40,846 nt of DNA from NCBI GenBank assembly GCA_013335115.1, contig JAAXWQ010000015.1:1-40846 (forward strand), written 5' to 3'. The position numbers and the translations under genes were made by a program. Each line of letters starts with the position of its first letter. The stretch's first letter is position 1. Shown one piece after another: positions 6,658-16,441 of the stretch. Under the pieces are notes generated by a model that was not told the origin of the DNA, searched no databases, and worked only from the letters and a program-made list of their open reading frames with translations. This stretch comes from Chlorobiaceae bacterium. Its GTDB lineage: Bacteria > Bacteroidota > Chlorobiia > Chlorobiales > Chlorobiaceae.

Positions 6658-9093
6658 TCAAACTTGCCGAATCACCGCACCAAGCTCACTCCTGGCATTG
6701 TCGCTGACTTTGGAGATAACGGAGCTGATTCGCTCCTCGTTCATCGTTCCGGTCCTGTCCGCCAGTTCGAGCGAAATCGCCACACTGCGCGACTCGCCAT
6801 CCCCGGTGCCGGCGCCGTTGCGCTCAAACACGTCGAAGACCCGTACAGCCCGAACCAGCGGATCACTTTTAGCCGCAAGGTCGACAAGGCGCTGTACCGG
6901 TATATGGCGGGGGAGAACAAATGAAAGATCCCGTTCGACAACAGGAAACTTCGATGGGGGATCGTAAACGACGCCCGAATCGAAACATTTCTCAAGAACC
7001 GTGACGTCGAATTCAGCGAGGAAAACCTCCTGGTCGAGGCCGAATGCATCGAGCATTTCCTGCCCGACCTGCTGAACCGTACCGGCTTTCATGATGCAGG
7101 GTTTCCCGTCCCCTTCCACTGCAATCTCAATGCCAATCGTAAGATCATTATAAATATTAAGTGCTGATTTATCAAGTAAATTCAGCTTCTCGAGCAACAT
7201 CTCCGCGGCCCCCCTGATATCGAAAAAATCGACCGGCGCATTGCTCTGGCTCCAGTTCCTCGGCTCGCGGCGGCCGGTCATGACAAAGGTCAGCAGTTCC
7301 TGCTCGCGATATGCGGAAAGCGCCCCGTCTCCTTCGCGCTCCCCTTCCGGTAGCACCACGAAACCGTGGGCCACCTCGAACAGCCGCAGGTCGCGGTTAC
7401 CGTAGCGCAGGTTGTGCGCGACGACCTTGAACAGCGACGATGAGAGGTTCGGACGCAGCACCTCCAGTTCTTCGCTGATCGGGTTCAGCGCCCTGACATG
7501 GATGCCACCGAAAAGGTCCGCTTCCGCCCTCCTGATGAGCGGATTGGTCAGCGCCTCCCTGAAGTTCAGGCCGATCATGACGCCGCGCAGGTAATCAGGG
7601 AAATACTCCGGCACCTTTCGTGACGCCGGATAGCTGGAAACCATGGACTGCGAAGGCTCGATATTGTTGTAGCCGTGCAGTCGCGCGACCTCCTCGATGA
7701 GATCGATCTCGGCATCGATATCGACCCTGAAGGAGGGGACGGAAAAGGCGACCGAGTCGACCTCCTCGGGGACATAACCCTGGGATGGGGCCAAAATACC
7801 GATCCTGCCGAGCAGCCTCACCATATCTGAGGTACTGATATCGCTGCCAAGCATCGCATTGACACGCTTCGGCCGGAGCGAGACGATCTTCGGGGACGAC
7901 GGCATGCTGCCGCACTCCTCTGCGGATGCGATGGTGCCTCCTGCAATTTCGAGGATCATGGCAATGGCGAATTCAGCCGCCCGCTTCACCTTGCAGGGAT
8001 CGATGCCTCGCTCGTAACGGTACGACGAATCCGAGGAGAGCTGCAGAAGCTTCGAGGTCTTCCTGATGGAGGCGGGGCTGAAATAGGCCGCCTCAAGGAG
8101 GATGTCGGTCGTGCCTTCGGTAACCGCGGAGTGCAACCCGCCCATCACGCCGGCGATAGCAACCGGTCCTTCGGCATCGCAAATGGCCGTCATGCCGGCT
8201 TCGAGCCGGTATTCGGACTGGTTGAGGGCCGTGATGGTCGTGTTCACATCATTGCGCACGACAATCCGCCTGCCGTTGAGCTTCCTGAAGTCGAAGGCAT
8301 GGAGCGGCTGGCCGAACGAGTGCAGGATGTAGTTCGTGATGTCGACGATGTTGTTCCTCGGGCGAAGGCCGATCTGCTCAAGACGGCGCGCAAGCCACCT
8401 GGGCGAGGGAGCGACCGTAACACCCTTGATGACCGTGCCCGAATAGTACGGGCATCCATCGGCATCCTGCACCTCGACAAGGCCACCGCCCCTCAAGAAC
8501 TCTCGCACGGGGGCTGCCGGAAAGCTGATATCGCTGCAATCGACAAGTTCGCGCGCCACGCCGAGATGCGACAGGGCGTCCGGACGGTTCGGCGTCACGG
8601 CGATTTCAAGCACCGTGTCAAGCTCGAGGTAGCTCGCCAGCGGATCGCCGACAAGGTAGCCCTCGTCGAGCACCATGACGCCGTCGTGGTCATCGGAAAG
8701 CCCCAGTTCGTCTGCGGCACAGATCATGCCCGATGAGTGCTCGCCCCGGATCTTCGCCGGCTTGATGGTAAAGGTTTCGCCGGAAGCGGTCGTCAGCACG
8801 GCGCCGATGGTGGCCACCGGCACGATCATCCCTGCCGCCACGTTCGGGGCGCCGCAGACGATCTGCTTCGGCTCGCCTTCACCCGTATCGACCATGCAGA
8901 TGCGGAGCCTGTCGGCGTTAGGATGCGGGCGCACCTCGTCAACCCTGCCCACCACGACCTTCTGGTCGGGCAACTGCAACGTGGAGACATCCTCGACCTC
9001 AAGGCCAAGGAAGGTCAGCCGATCGACCAGTTCGGGGATATCGGGAGAAAAGCCGGGAATGAACTCTTTGAGCCAGTTGACGGAGATTTTCAT
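6658..9093 (-). CDS. pheT: Phenylalanine-tRNA ligase beta subunit
   Basis: PheT is the large subunit of the (alpha-beta)2 enzyme that charges tRNA-Phe. The 811-residue product has the full set of domains: tRNA-binding OB domain (about 40-150, VVGRVDEVRPHPNADRLRIC), B3/B4 editing domain (about 215-390, RPRNNIVDITNYI), B5 domain (about 400-475), a catalytic-like core (about 480-690) and the C-terminal FDX-ACB domain (about 715-810, FPVVERDLSFVLP). The start MKISVNWLKEFI at 9093 is nearly universal in the family; the ATG at 9126 would add 11 unrelated residues. pheS is not adjacent in this window. It heads the block with the coiled-coil gene, zapA and rny. Confidence 0.97.
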   Translation of the reverse strand: MKISVNWLKEFIPGFSPDIPELVDRLTFLGLEVEDVSTLQLPDQKVVVGRVDEVRPHPNADRLRICMVDTGEGEPKQIVCGAPNVAAGMIVPVATIGAVLTTASGETFTIKPAKIRGEHSSGMICAADELGLSDDHDGVMVLDEGYLVGDPLASYLELDTVLEIAVTPNRPDALSHLGVARELVDCSDISFPAAPVREFLRGGGLVEVQDADGCPYYSGTVIKGVTVAPSPRWLARRLEQIGLRPRNNIVDITNYILHSFGQPLHAFDFRKLNGRRIVVRNDVNTTITALNQSEYRLEAGMTAICDAEGPVAIAGVMGGLHSAVTEGTTDILLEAAYFSPASIRKTSKLLQLSSDSSYRYERGIDPCKVKRAAEFAIAMILEIAGGTIASAEECGSMPSSPKIVSLRPKRVNAMLGSDISTSDMVRLLGRIGILAPSQGYVPEEVDSVAFSVPSFRVDIDAEIDLIEEVARLHGYNNIEPSQSMVSSYPASRKVPEYFPDYLRGVMIGLNFREALTNPLIRRAEADLFGGIHVRALNPISEELEVLRPNLSSSLFKVVAHNLRYGNRDLRLFEVAHGFVVLPEGEREGDGALSAYREQELLTFVMTGRREPRNWSQSNAPVDFFDIRGAAEMLLEKLNLLDKSALNIYNDLTIGIEIAVEGDGKPCIMKAGTVQQVGQEMLDAFGLDQEVFLAEFDVTVLEKCFDSGVVYDPPSKFPVVERDLSFVLPRHIPVQRLVDLAAKSDPLVRAVRVFDVFERNGAGTGDGESRSVAISLELADRTGTMNEERISSVISKVSDNARSELGAVIRQV

Positions 9094-9124
9094 AGGAAGG
9101 ATTCCGCTGCGTTCGTGAAGGAGC

Positions 9125-9170
9125 ATCCCTGAACATCGCCGGATAGCACCTGGTGCGGATGCTCAGGGAT
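9125..9170 (-). other. Hairpin in the pheT leader
   Basis: ATCCCTGA (9125-9132) pairs with TCAGGGAT (9163-9170), with inner CATC/GGATG and CACC/GGTG pairs. It lies between the tRNA-operon terminator and the pheT start, about 30 bases upstream of the start codon. It may shape pheT translation or protect the message; no leader peptide rich in Phe is visible. Confidence 0.45.
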
Positions 9171-9173
9171 ACC

Positions 9174-9207
9174 AAAAAAAAAGCCCTGAACCTTGAAGAA
9201 CAGAGCC
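9174..9207 (-). terminator. Intrinsic terminator after the tRNA operon
   Basis: On the minus strand GGCTCTG (9207-9201) pairs with CAGGGCT (9188-9182; two G-T pairs) followed by a run of T residues (complement of 9174-9182). It would end tRNA transcription just before pheT, or act as an attenuator for read-through into pheT. Confidence 0.75.
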
Positions 9208-9286
9208 ATGTACCCGTAAGCTGTTTCGACGTTCCCCCGCTGGCCCGGAAAAGGACCGGCGAGCGGACCGCGAGGGATTTACTATG

Positions 9287-9358
9287 TGACCCCAACGGGA
9301 TTCGAACCCGTCCTGCCACCTTGAAAGGGTGGTGACCTAACCACTAGTCGATGGGGCC
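9287..9358 (-). tRNA. tRNA-Glu (anticodon TTC)
   Basis: Minus-strand cloverleaf: acceptor GGCCCCA/TGGGGTC with one G-T pair, anticodon stem CCACC/GGTGG and loop CTTTCAA (anticodon TTC), T arm with GGTTCGAATCC. CCA is not encoded, unlike the His and Pro genes in the same operon. It is the last of four tRNAs. Confidence 0.95.
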
Positions 9359-9369
9359 AATGCCTTGTT

Positions 9370-9447
9370 TGGGGTGAATGAGGGGACTCGAACCCCCGAC
9401 CTCCAGGGCCACAACCTGGCGCTCTAACCAGCTGAGCTACAATCACC
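9370..9447 (-). tRNA. tRNA-His (anticodon GTG)
   Basis: Anticodon stem CCAGG/CCTGG with loop TTGTGGC gives anticodon GTG. The extra 5' G (-1) at 9447 faces a discriminator C at 9373, the identity element of tRNA-His. CCA is encoded at 9370-9372. The acceptor stem has one T-T mismatch at the fifth pair. Confidence 0.95.
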
Positions 9448-9472
9448 ATGCAATTCCGTTCATCATCCTTCG

Positions 9473-9545
<73 letters not shown>

Positions 9546-9567
9546 ATCACCCTCGTCGCGGCTCTTC

Positions 9568-9643
9568 TGGTCGGGGCACCGAGACTCGAACTCGGGACCT
9601 CCTGCTCCCAAAGCAGGCACGCTACCAGCTGCGCCATGCCCCG
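9568..9643 (-). tRNA. tRNA-Pro (anticodon TGG)
   Basis: Acceptor CGGGGCA/TGCCCCG, anticodon stem CCTGC/GCAGG with loop TTTGGGA (anticodon TGG), T arm with GAGTTCGAGTCTC. CCA is encoded at 9568-9570. It is the first gene of the four-tRNA operon. Confidence 0.95.
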
Positions 9644-9661
9644 TTTGAACGGAAGGCTCAT

Positions 9662-9689
9662 AATATACGACAAGAACAGAGATTGCCAA
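9662..9689 (-). promoter_or_regulatory. Promoter of the tRNA operon
   Basis: On the minus strand a -35 element TTGGCA (complement of 9684-9689) is followed after 16 bases by a -10 element TATATT (complement of 9662-9667). The start would fall about 10 bases ahead of tRNA-Pro. Sigma70-like consensus and position agree. Confidence 0.65.
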
Positions 9690-9751
9690 AAAATAATTTC
9701 AGGAAAACCTGCCCCTGAACGAGATGAAAAAGCGTTGGGAATTTCATCGAA

Positions 9752-10162
9752 TCAAGGCTCGGGACGCCGGGCGAAAAACCCTGCGACGAGCGTCCTGAGT
9801 TCGTCGTGAAAGAGCATGCCAAGAGCTTCGTCAGGCGAAACAACCATTCGCCGGCGGAAGGCACGCTCCTTCCAATCATCGATGATCTCCAAGATATGGA
9901 GCGGATAGACCTCGACCGAGTAGAGCCCGCCCGAACGACGGTACCGGTAACTCCCTATCGGTACCGTCCCGACCGTGCCTCGCACCCCGGCCTCTTCCCA
10001 GGCCTCTTTCGCGGCAGATTCCGCCGGAGTCATCCCCTTTTCGATGTGCCCTTTCGGGATGATCCACTTGCCCGAACGGCGAGCCGTGATCAGCATGATG
10101 CCGTTTCCGGTGAGAGGCAGCACGCCCGACTGTAAAAAAAGGTTTTCCGTTTCGTTGGCCAT
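9752..10162 (-). CDS. Nudix hydrolase, DIPP-like
   Basis: This 136-residue protein contains a Nudix box, GHIEKGMTPAESAAKEAWEE followed by AGV, in which Glu residues of the AxEAWEEAG helix bind Mg2+. The usual GE of the loop is GM here. The sequence after the box (TVGTVPIGSYRYRR, EIIDDWKERAFRRRMVVSPDEA) resembles diphosphoinositol-polyphosphate/ diadenosine polyphosphate hydrolases, so it likely cleaves a nucleoside- or inositol-linked pyrophosphate. The substrate cannot be named from sequence. It lies upstream of the tRNA operon on the same strand and divergent from the nucleotidyltransferase gene. Confidence 0.88.
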   Translation of the reverse strand: MANETENLFLQSGVLPLTGNGIMLITARRSGKWIIPKGHIEKGMTPAESAAKEAWEEAGVRGTVGTVPIGSYRYRRSGGLYSVEVYPLHILEIIDDWKERAFRRRMVVSPDEALGMLFHDELRTLVAGFFARRPEP

Positions 10163-10403
10163 GTTGGGGTCGAGGTAATGAAGGTTCGTCGATCATCAGG
10201 GAAAATCCGTAGCCAGACAGGCCAGGATGAAGTTGCAAAAAAAAGCGCAATTCCTCTTATCCAGGGAATCTTTTACACAACCGGCAGGCCCCCCCCGAAA
10301 GCAAAGCGACGCAACGAATCGAGCTGTTTGCCGTTGTGAGAAGTTCGGGTTATTGGATACTTTACGTTAATTACGCCCCAACCAACATAAACCGTCAAGG
10401 CCC

Positions 10404-11381
10404 ATGAAAGCCATCATTCCCGTCGCCGGCGTAGGCAGCAGGCTCCGTCCCCACACCTTTTCCCAACCCAAGGTCCTCCTCAACGTCGCGGGCAAGCCGA
10501 TCATCGGCCATATCATGGACAAACTGATCGAGTCCGGCATCGACGAGGCGGTGATCATCGTCGGCTACCTTGGCGAGATGATCGAAGAGTACCTGAAAGC
10601 CAACTACCACATCAAGCTCACCTTCGTCACGCAGGCCGAGCAACTTGGCCTGGCGCACGCCATCCACATGTGCCGGCCACACGTCGAAGAGGATGAGCCA
10701 CTCTTCATCATCCTCGGCGATACCATTTTCGATGTCGACCTGCTGCCGGTCCTCGGTGGAGGCGTCTCGACGCTCGGCGTCAAGCAAGTCGCCGACCCGC
10801 GCCGGTTCGGCGTTGCCGTAACCGAAGGCAACACCATCCTGCGGCTGGTCGAGAAACCTGACCAGCCGGTGAGCAACCTGGCCATCGTCGGGATCTATTT
10901 CCTTCAGAAGGCAGGATCGCTGTTCCGCAGCATCGACCATATTATAAATGGAGAGATCAGGACGAAAGGCGAATACCAGCTCACCGACGCCCTGCAACAC
11001 ATGATCGAGGGCGGCGAACAGTTCACGACCTTCCCGGTGCAGGGGTGGTACGACTGCGGCAAGCCGGAGACCCTGCTTTCGACCAACGAGGTACTGCTCC
11101 ACCAATTCCACACCGACAGGGAGATACCCGGCTGCATCATCAACCCGCCGGTCTTCATCGCCGAATCAGCATCGGTTTCCAACTCCATCATCGGCCCCAA
11201 CGCCACCATCGCCGAAGATACGGTCATTAAGGATTCGCTCATTCGCAACTCCATCATCGGCGGGAAGTCCCAGGTCAACGACATCATGCTGGACCGCTCC
11301 ATCGTCGGCAACAACGCCACCCTCTCCGGCATGGGCCACGAAGTCAACATCGGCGACTTCTCCGAAATCCGCATGAAATAA
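10404..11381 (+). CDS. Sugar-1-phosphate nucleotidyltransferase with left-handed beta-helix
   Basis: The 325-residue product has the nucleotidyltransferase signature MKAIIPVAGVGSRLRPHTFSQ, then PKVLLNVAGKPII, a metal/substrate Asp in FIILGDTIFD, and VEKPDQP. Residues about 250-325 form hexapeptide repeats (SNSIIGPNATIAEDTVIKDS) of a left-handed beta-helix. Such enzymes make NDP-sugars (GDP-mannose, dTDP-glucose or UDP-sugar) for cell-envelope polysaccharide. The arrangement fits GCD1/RmlA-long type; which sugar and nucleotide are used cannot be told. AAGG precedes the ATG by three bases. The roughly 280 bases up to metK show no gene and no riboswitch class I recognise. Confidence 0.9.
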   Translation: MKAIIPVAGVGSRLRPHTFSQPKVLLNVAGKPIIGHIMDKLIESGIDEAVIIVGYLGEMIEEYLKANYHIKLTFVTQAEQLGLAHAIHMCRPHVEEDEPLFIILGDTIFDVDLLPVLGGGVSTLGVKQVADPRRFGVAVTEGNTILRLVEKPDQPVSNLAIVGIYFLQKAGSLFRSIDHIINGEIRTKGEYQLTDALQHMIEGGEQFTTFPVQGWYDCGKPETLLSTNEVLLHQFHTDREIPGCIINPPVFIAESASVSNSIIGPNATIAEDTVIKDSLIRNSIIGGKSQVNDIMLDRSIVGNNATLSGMGHEVNIGDFSEIRMK

Positions 11382-11664
11382 GCCGAAGCAGCCCCTCACC
11401 TACCCTGTTTCTACCTAAAAAAGGGGGCTTGCATAGCTTGGATGTATTGTGTACATTTTTGTCGTTGAATTCTTCCCGGCACTCCCATTATCTATGGACA
11501 CGGTGCCAAAAGCTCTCTGCAGAAGTTTCTCATTGAGCTTGCCGAAAGGCTTTCCGTGTCCCGTCTGTCCCCGCTGACATTCACCCGCACGAAAAATCCT
11601 TTCCGCAAAGGCACGAGGCTCTGCTGTCGTATTGTTGTTCGATCAACCAAAACCGTAACGAAAC

Positions 11665-12876
<1,212 letters not shown>

Positions 12877-12895
12877 CCACCACCATCTACGACGC

Positions 12896-12920
12896 GCGCC
12901 CCTGCATAACCCAGGGGCGC
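12896..12920 (+). other. Hairpin between metK and ahcY
   Basis: GCGCCCCTG (12896-12904) pairs with CAGGGGCGC (12912-12920) around a seven-base loop. No T run follows directly (ACGGCTTTT), so it may pause or process the transcript rather than end it. It lies 37 bases before the ahcY start. It does not show the conserved core of the SAH riboswitch. Confidence 0.55.
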
Positions 12921-12956
12921 ACGGCTTTTAAAACCCACAACACAGACACTGAGAAC

Positions 12957-14372
12957 ATGACCACAGAAGCTGCAGCGCTCGATTACAAAGTGGCCGATAT
13001 TTCGCTCGCCGAATGGGGCCGCAAAGAGATCGATATCGCTGAAAAAGAGATGCCCGGCCTGATGGCCACCCGCAAGAAGTACGAAGGGCAGAAACCGCTC
13101 AAAGGCGCCCGTATCGCCGGTTCCCTGCACATGACCATCCAGACCGCCGTGCTCATCGAAACGCTGGTCGACCTCGGCGCCGAAGTGCGCTGGGCGAGCT
13201 GCAACATCTTCTCCACCCAGGACCACGCCGCCGCCGCCATCGCCGCAGCCGGCGTCCCGGTCTTCGCCTGGAAGGGCGAGACCCTCGACGAATACTGGTG
13301 GTGCACCCGCCAGATCCTCGAATTCGAAGGCGGGCTCGGACCGAACCTCATCGTCGACGACGGCGGTGACGCGACCCTGATGATCCACCTCGGCCACAAG
13401 ATCGAAGAGAACCCCACCCTGCTCGAGAAAGTCCCCGGCAATGCCGAAGAGAAAGCGCTCTACCAGCAGCTCAAGGATGTCTTCGCCGAAGATACCCAGC
13501 GCTGGCACAACGTCGCCGCCGACATGAAGGGCGTCTCCGAAGAGACCACCACCGGCGTGCATCGCCTCTACCAGATGATGGAGAAGGGCGAGCTCCTCTT
13601 CCCCGCCATCAACGTCAACGACTCGGTCACCAAATCAAAGTTCGACAACCTCTACGGCTGCCGCGAATCGCTGGCCGACGGCATCAAGCGAGCCACCGAC
13701 GTCATGATCGCCGGCAAAGTAGTCGTCGTGCTCGGCTACGGAGACGTCGGCAAAGGCTGCGCACACTCCATGCGCACCTACGGCGCCCGGGTGATCGTCA
13801 CCGAAATCGACCCCATCTGCGCCCTGCAGGCCGCCATGGAAGGCTTTGAAGTCACCACCATGGACATAGCCGTCAAAGAAGGCAACATCTTCGTCACCAC
13901 CACCGGCAACAAGGATGTCATCACCCTCGAGCACATGAAGCAGATGCCGGGCGAAGCGATCGTCTGCAACATCGGCCACTTCGACAACGAGATCCAGGTC
14001 GACAAGCTCTACGCAGACCCGAGCGTCACCCGCCTGAACATCAAGCCGCAGGTCGACAAATTCACCTTCGCCGACGGCCACGCAATCTACCTGCTCGCCG
14101 AAGGCCGCCTGGTGAACCTCGGTTGCGCCACCGGCCACCCGTCGTTCGTCATGAGCAACTCCTTCACCAACCAGACGCTCGCCCAGATCGAGCTCTGGAA
14201 GAAAGAGCACAAAGTTGGCGTCTACCGCCTCCCGAAGCAGCTCGACGAAGAAGTCGCCCGCCTGCACCTCGAGCAGATCGGCGTCAAGCTCACCGTCCTG
14301 TCCAAAGAGCAGGCAGACTACATCAGCGTCCCGATCGAAGGCCCCTACAAGCCCGAGCACTACCGCTACTAA
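12957..14372 (+). CDS. ahcY: Adenosylhomocysteinase
   Basis: AhcY splits S-adenosylhomocysteine to homocysteine and adenosine, using bound NAD+. The 471-residue product shows [15 protein letters not shown], the NAD-binding Rossmann motif [25 protein letters not shown], and the C-terminal KPEHYRY whose Lys and Tyr reach the NAD of the partner subunit. The insert of about 40 residues before the central domain ([20 protein letters not shown] region) marks the long bacterial form. The start at 12957 is the only ATG giving the family N-terminus; the same frame stays open far upstream inside metK but is not coding there. A strong terminator follows. Confidence 0.97.
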   Translation: MTTEAAALDYKVADISLAEWGRKEIDIAEKEMPGLMATRKKYEGQKPLKGARIAGSLHMTIQTAVLIETLVDLGAEVRWASCNIFSTQDHAAAAIAAAGVPVFAWKGETLDEYWWCTRQILEFEGGLGPNLIVDDGGDATLMIHLGHKIEENPTLLEKVPGNAEEKALYQQLKDVFAEDTQRWHNVAADMKGVSEETTTGVHRLYQMMEKGELLFPAINVNDSVTKSKFDNLYGCRESLADGIKRATDVMIAGKVVVVLGYGDVGKGCAHSMRTYGARVIVTEIDPICALQAAMEGFEVTTMDIAVKEGNIFVTTTGNKDVITLEHMKQMPGEAIVCNIGHFDNEIQVDKLYADPSVTRLNIKPQVDKFTFADGHAIYLLAEGRLVNLGCATGHPSFVMSNSFTNQTLAQIELWKKEHKVGVYRLPKQLDEEVARLHLEQIGVKLTVLSKEQADYISVPIEGPYKPEHYRY

Positions 14373-14393
14373 GCAAACGCTCCCGTGCACCCC

Positions 14394-14433
14394 AAGCAAA
14401 AAAGGCAGCCTCACCAGGCTGCCTTTTTGCTTT
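14394..14433 (+). terminator. Intrinsic terminator after ahcY
   Basis: AAGGCAGCCT (14402-14411) pairs with AGGCTGCCTT (14416-14425) across a four-base loop, with A-rich and T-rich flanks (AAGCAAAA/TTTTGCTT) extending the stem. It could work in both directions. Confidence 0.92.
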
Positions 14434-14499
14434 CCCCCCAAGAGCGCCGCCCCTTCAGGCCTATCGAATCCCCGGTCCAGTATGGGCGATCCCTCTTAA

Positions 14500-14805
14500 T
14501 TATTGTAGCATCTCGGATGCATCGTAAAATGCCCACGCATCTACGATAGGAGTGTAGAGATTCCGGAAATTGTCATAACCGGACCGGAAGCGCCGACGGA
14601 TATCGGCTTCAGGAATTGAATAGCCTCTCTCCTTCACCCTCTCGGCAACACGCGCCACAGCAAGATCAGCCGACGCCAAAGAGAGGAACCAGAACTACAA
14701 AGACCTCTTGGCAAAAGTAGTTTTCCCTGCACCATTTGGACCTTCCAATGGTACAACAAGATGAAGGGAAAATACCAACGACGACAATCACAGTAGGCCC
14801 GCTAA
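14500..14805 (-). pseudogene. Broken zeta-toxin-like kinase
   Basis: Minus-strand translation gives, in pieces, a P-loop kinase of the zeta toxin/AAA_33 type. A start resembling PTVIVVVG is followed by a frameshift into PNGAGKTTFAKR (Walker A), then a stop, then in a third frame WFLSLASADLAVARVAERVK, the IPEADIRRRF motif and NLYTPIVDAWAFYDAS to a stop at 14500-14502. The roughly 80 residues that normally separate the P-loop from the 'FLSL' segment are missing. The kinase would phosphorylate UDP-N-acetylglucosamine if intact. It is one of several decayed genes in this stretch. Confidence 0.75.
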
Positions 14806-14819
14806 GGGGGGCCCTCCGC

Positions 14820-15203
14820 TCACCTACGTCCCCGCACCCAGCGGCGGGAATCAACAAAAAAGCAAAGCACAAGGGCGACGACCATCCCGGCCATATCGGC
14901 AAGAAGGTCCCCAAAACCGGCCTGGCGGTTGGGAACAAATCGTTGCAGGAGTTCAATCCCCCCGCTATAAAAAACAATCCCGGCAACAACCCATCGCGCA
15001 GGCACGTTCCAGTACAGCCGATAGCCGAGGGTCAGCAGCAACATGGTCAGCACATGCTGCCACTTGTCATTCCATGAAAGAAGAAGCTCGCCGAACGGTT
15101 GGTCGGCAGGGACCAGCGCAAGCCAGCCAACCACAACCGTCATCAGCAGCACGACTCCCCTGGCAACAATATTGCGGGCAACCTGTTCAGTCCCCATGCG
15201 CAT
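14820..15203 (-). CDS. VanZ-like membrane protein
   Basis: A 127-residue protein with four predicted membrane helices. It carries the VanZ-like features NDKWQHVLTMLLLTLGYRLY (the conserved D-K-x-x-H), FYSGGIELLQRFVPNRQAGFG, and DLLADMAG. Function of this family outside vancomycin/teicoplanin resistance clusters is unknown; most members are general envelope proteins. ATG at 15203 or 15197 are both possible. It stands alone between two pseudogenes. Confidence 0.85.
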   Translation of the reverse strand: MRMGTEQVARNIVARGVVLLMTVVVGWLALVPADQPFGELLLSWNDKWQHVLTMLLLTLGYRLYWNVPARWVVAGIVFYSGGIELLQRFVPNRQAGFGDLLADMAGMVVALVLCFFVDSRRWVRGRR

Positions 15204-15247
15204 ACACCCTTAACTGGAACAGCAAAACCAGAGTTTCCGAGCTTATA

Positions 15248-15999
15248 TCATTGTGCAGCAATGAATTCCATGGGCGTCAAATGACTCAAGGAATAATGCG
15301 GTCTGAGCTCGTTGTATTCCTGTCGCCAGTCTTCGATTTTCTGTCTCGCATCGTCCAGATCCAGGAACCAGTTCACTGACAGGCACTTATCCCGGAATTT
15401 CCCATTGAATGATTCAATATACGAGTTATCTGTCAGTTTGCCCGGTCGGGAGAAATCCAGCACCACCCTATTCTCATAGGCCCAGCTCCAGTTCCTTCGA
15501 GATGAACCCACTGCCATTGTCGACCAGGATACGCTCTGGAACACCGCCTTCGGACCGCTTCAGATGGTTCATGAACTCGACGACATCAGCGCCCTTGATC
15601 TGCCGATCGGCATAAAGTCCTTGGCTTTTCTTGCTGTAATTGTCCACGACAGTCAAAACGCGAAACCGGCTTCCGTTAAATAGCTGATCTGCAATGAAAT
15701 CCATACACAGACCTGATGGACACACGCTGCACATCGATACGGTCAAGGCGCTGTGCGGCCATACGGTTCCTTCGATGGTGTTTCATACTTAGATTAAGTA
15801 CTTCCTGTCGATAGATCCTATACACCCGCTTGTGATTGTCCCTGAAGCCCTCCTTGCGAAGTAGCCACATGATCCTTTTGTACCCATACCGCAGACGGGT
15901 AAATGCAAGCGCCTTGATCCTCATCGTCAGCGGGGTCGAATCCCTACCATGAGCCTGGCAATACAATGTGGACCGATACAACTCTATAGCAATAGGCAT
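15248..15999 (-). mobile_element. Broken IS3-family transposase (orfB remnant)
   Basis: Three overlapping minus-strand reading frames together make an IS3-family integrase-core protein. The first (up to 15999) has the HTH_21-like ALAFTRLRYGYKRIMWLLRK and RVYRIYRQE. The second (to 15746) has MDFIADQLFNGSRFRVLTVV with the first catalytic Asp and ERILVDNGSGF with the second. The third (to 15544) has GKLTDNSYIESFNGKFRDKC with the catalytic Glu and ends HYSLSHLTPMEF. At least two frameshifts separate them and no orfA is seen on the right, so the element is dead and truncated. Terminal inverted repeats were not found. Confidence 0.88.
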
Positions 16000-16122
16000 T
16001 TCCGCGCGTCGCTTTTTGCGAATAGTGCAACGCCGAAAATAAGGAATTTGAGCATACGTTCGAGCTCTCGGGGGTTCTCCTGGTGGCTCCTGAGGGCTCC
16101 CTGGTATTCATATCGTCGCAAT

Positions 16123-16169
16123 TAAAAAAGCAGAGGGGAGGTCGCGTGATTGACGACCTCCCCTCTGCT
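16123..16169 (-). terminator. Intrinsic terminator after tRNA-Gln
   Basis: A 16-base perfect stem (16129-16144 with 16154-16169, AGCAGAGGGGAGGTCG and its complement) has a nine-base loop. On the minus strand it follows tRNA-Gln by five bases and runs into TTTTTTAA. Confidence 0.93.
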
Positions 16170-16173
16170 TTTG

Positions 16174-16245
16174 CTGGGGCGGCAGGATTCGAACCTGCGA
16201 ATGTCGGCTCCAAAGGCCGATGCCTTACCACTTGGCGACGCCCCA
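16174..16245 (-). tRNA. tRNA-Gln (anticodon TTG)
   Basis: Acceptor TGGGGCG/CGCCCCA, D arm with GCCAAGTGGTAAGGC, anticodon stem TCGGC/GCCGA with loop CTTTGGA (anticodon TTG), T arm GCAGGTTCGAATCCTGC, discriminator G. CCA is not encoded. T1-A72 at the acceptor end is typical of tRNA-Gln. Confidence 0.95.
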
Positions 16246-16441
16246 CTGTTGGTGCAAAGCACGAAAACAGGGCTCAAGTATACGCAAAAACCGTTAAAAA
16301 CACAATGCAGCCCTTGCGCCGGATGCTTCGCCAAATGAGAGGCCTGCGTATATTGCGCTCTATGTGGCCCTGCTCGGCATGGCGCTTGCGACCCGTGTTG
16401 GCGGACGATGACAAAAACAATTGTAACAAAACTTTGTATCC

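Noticed and set aside
9093-9126. Leader peptide or longer N-terminus of pheT
   Set aside because: No run of Phe codons and the usual MKISVNWL start lies inside; the ATG at 9126 overlaps the leader hairpin.
11382-11664. SAM riboswitch before metK
   Set aside because: No conserved stems or core of any SAM class found; no terminator-antiterminator arrangement either.
12877-12956. SAH riboswitch before ahcY
   Set aside because: Only a simple 9-base hairpin is present; the pseudoknot and conserved core bases of the class are missing.
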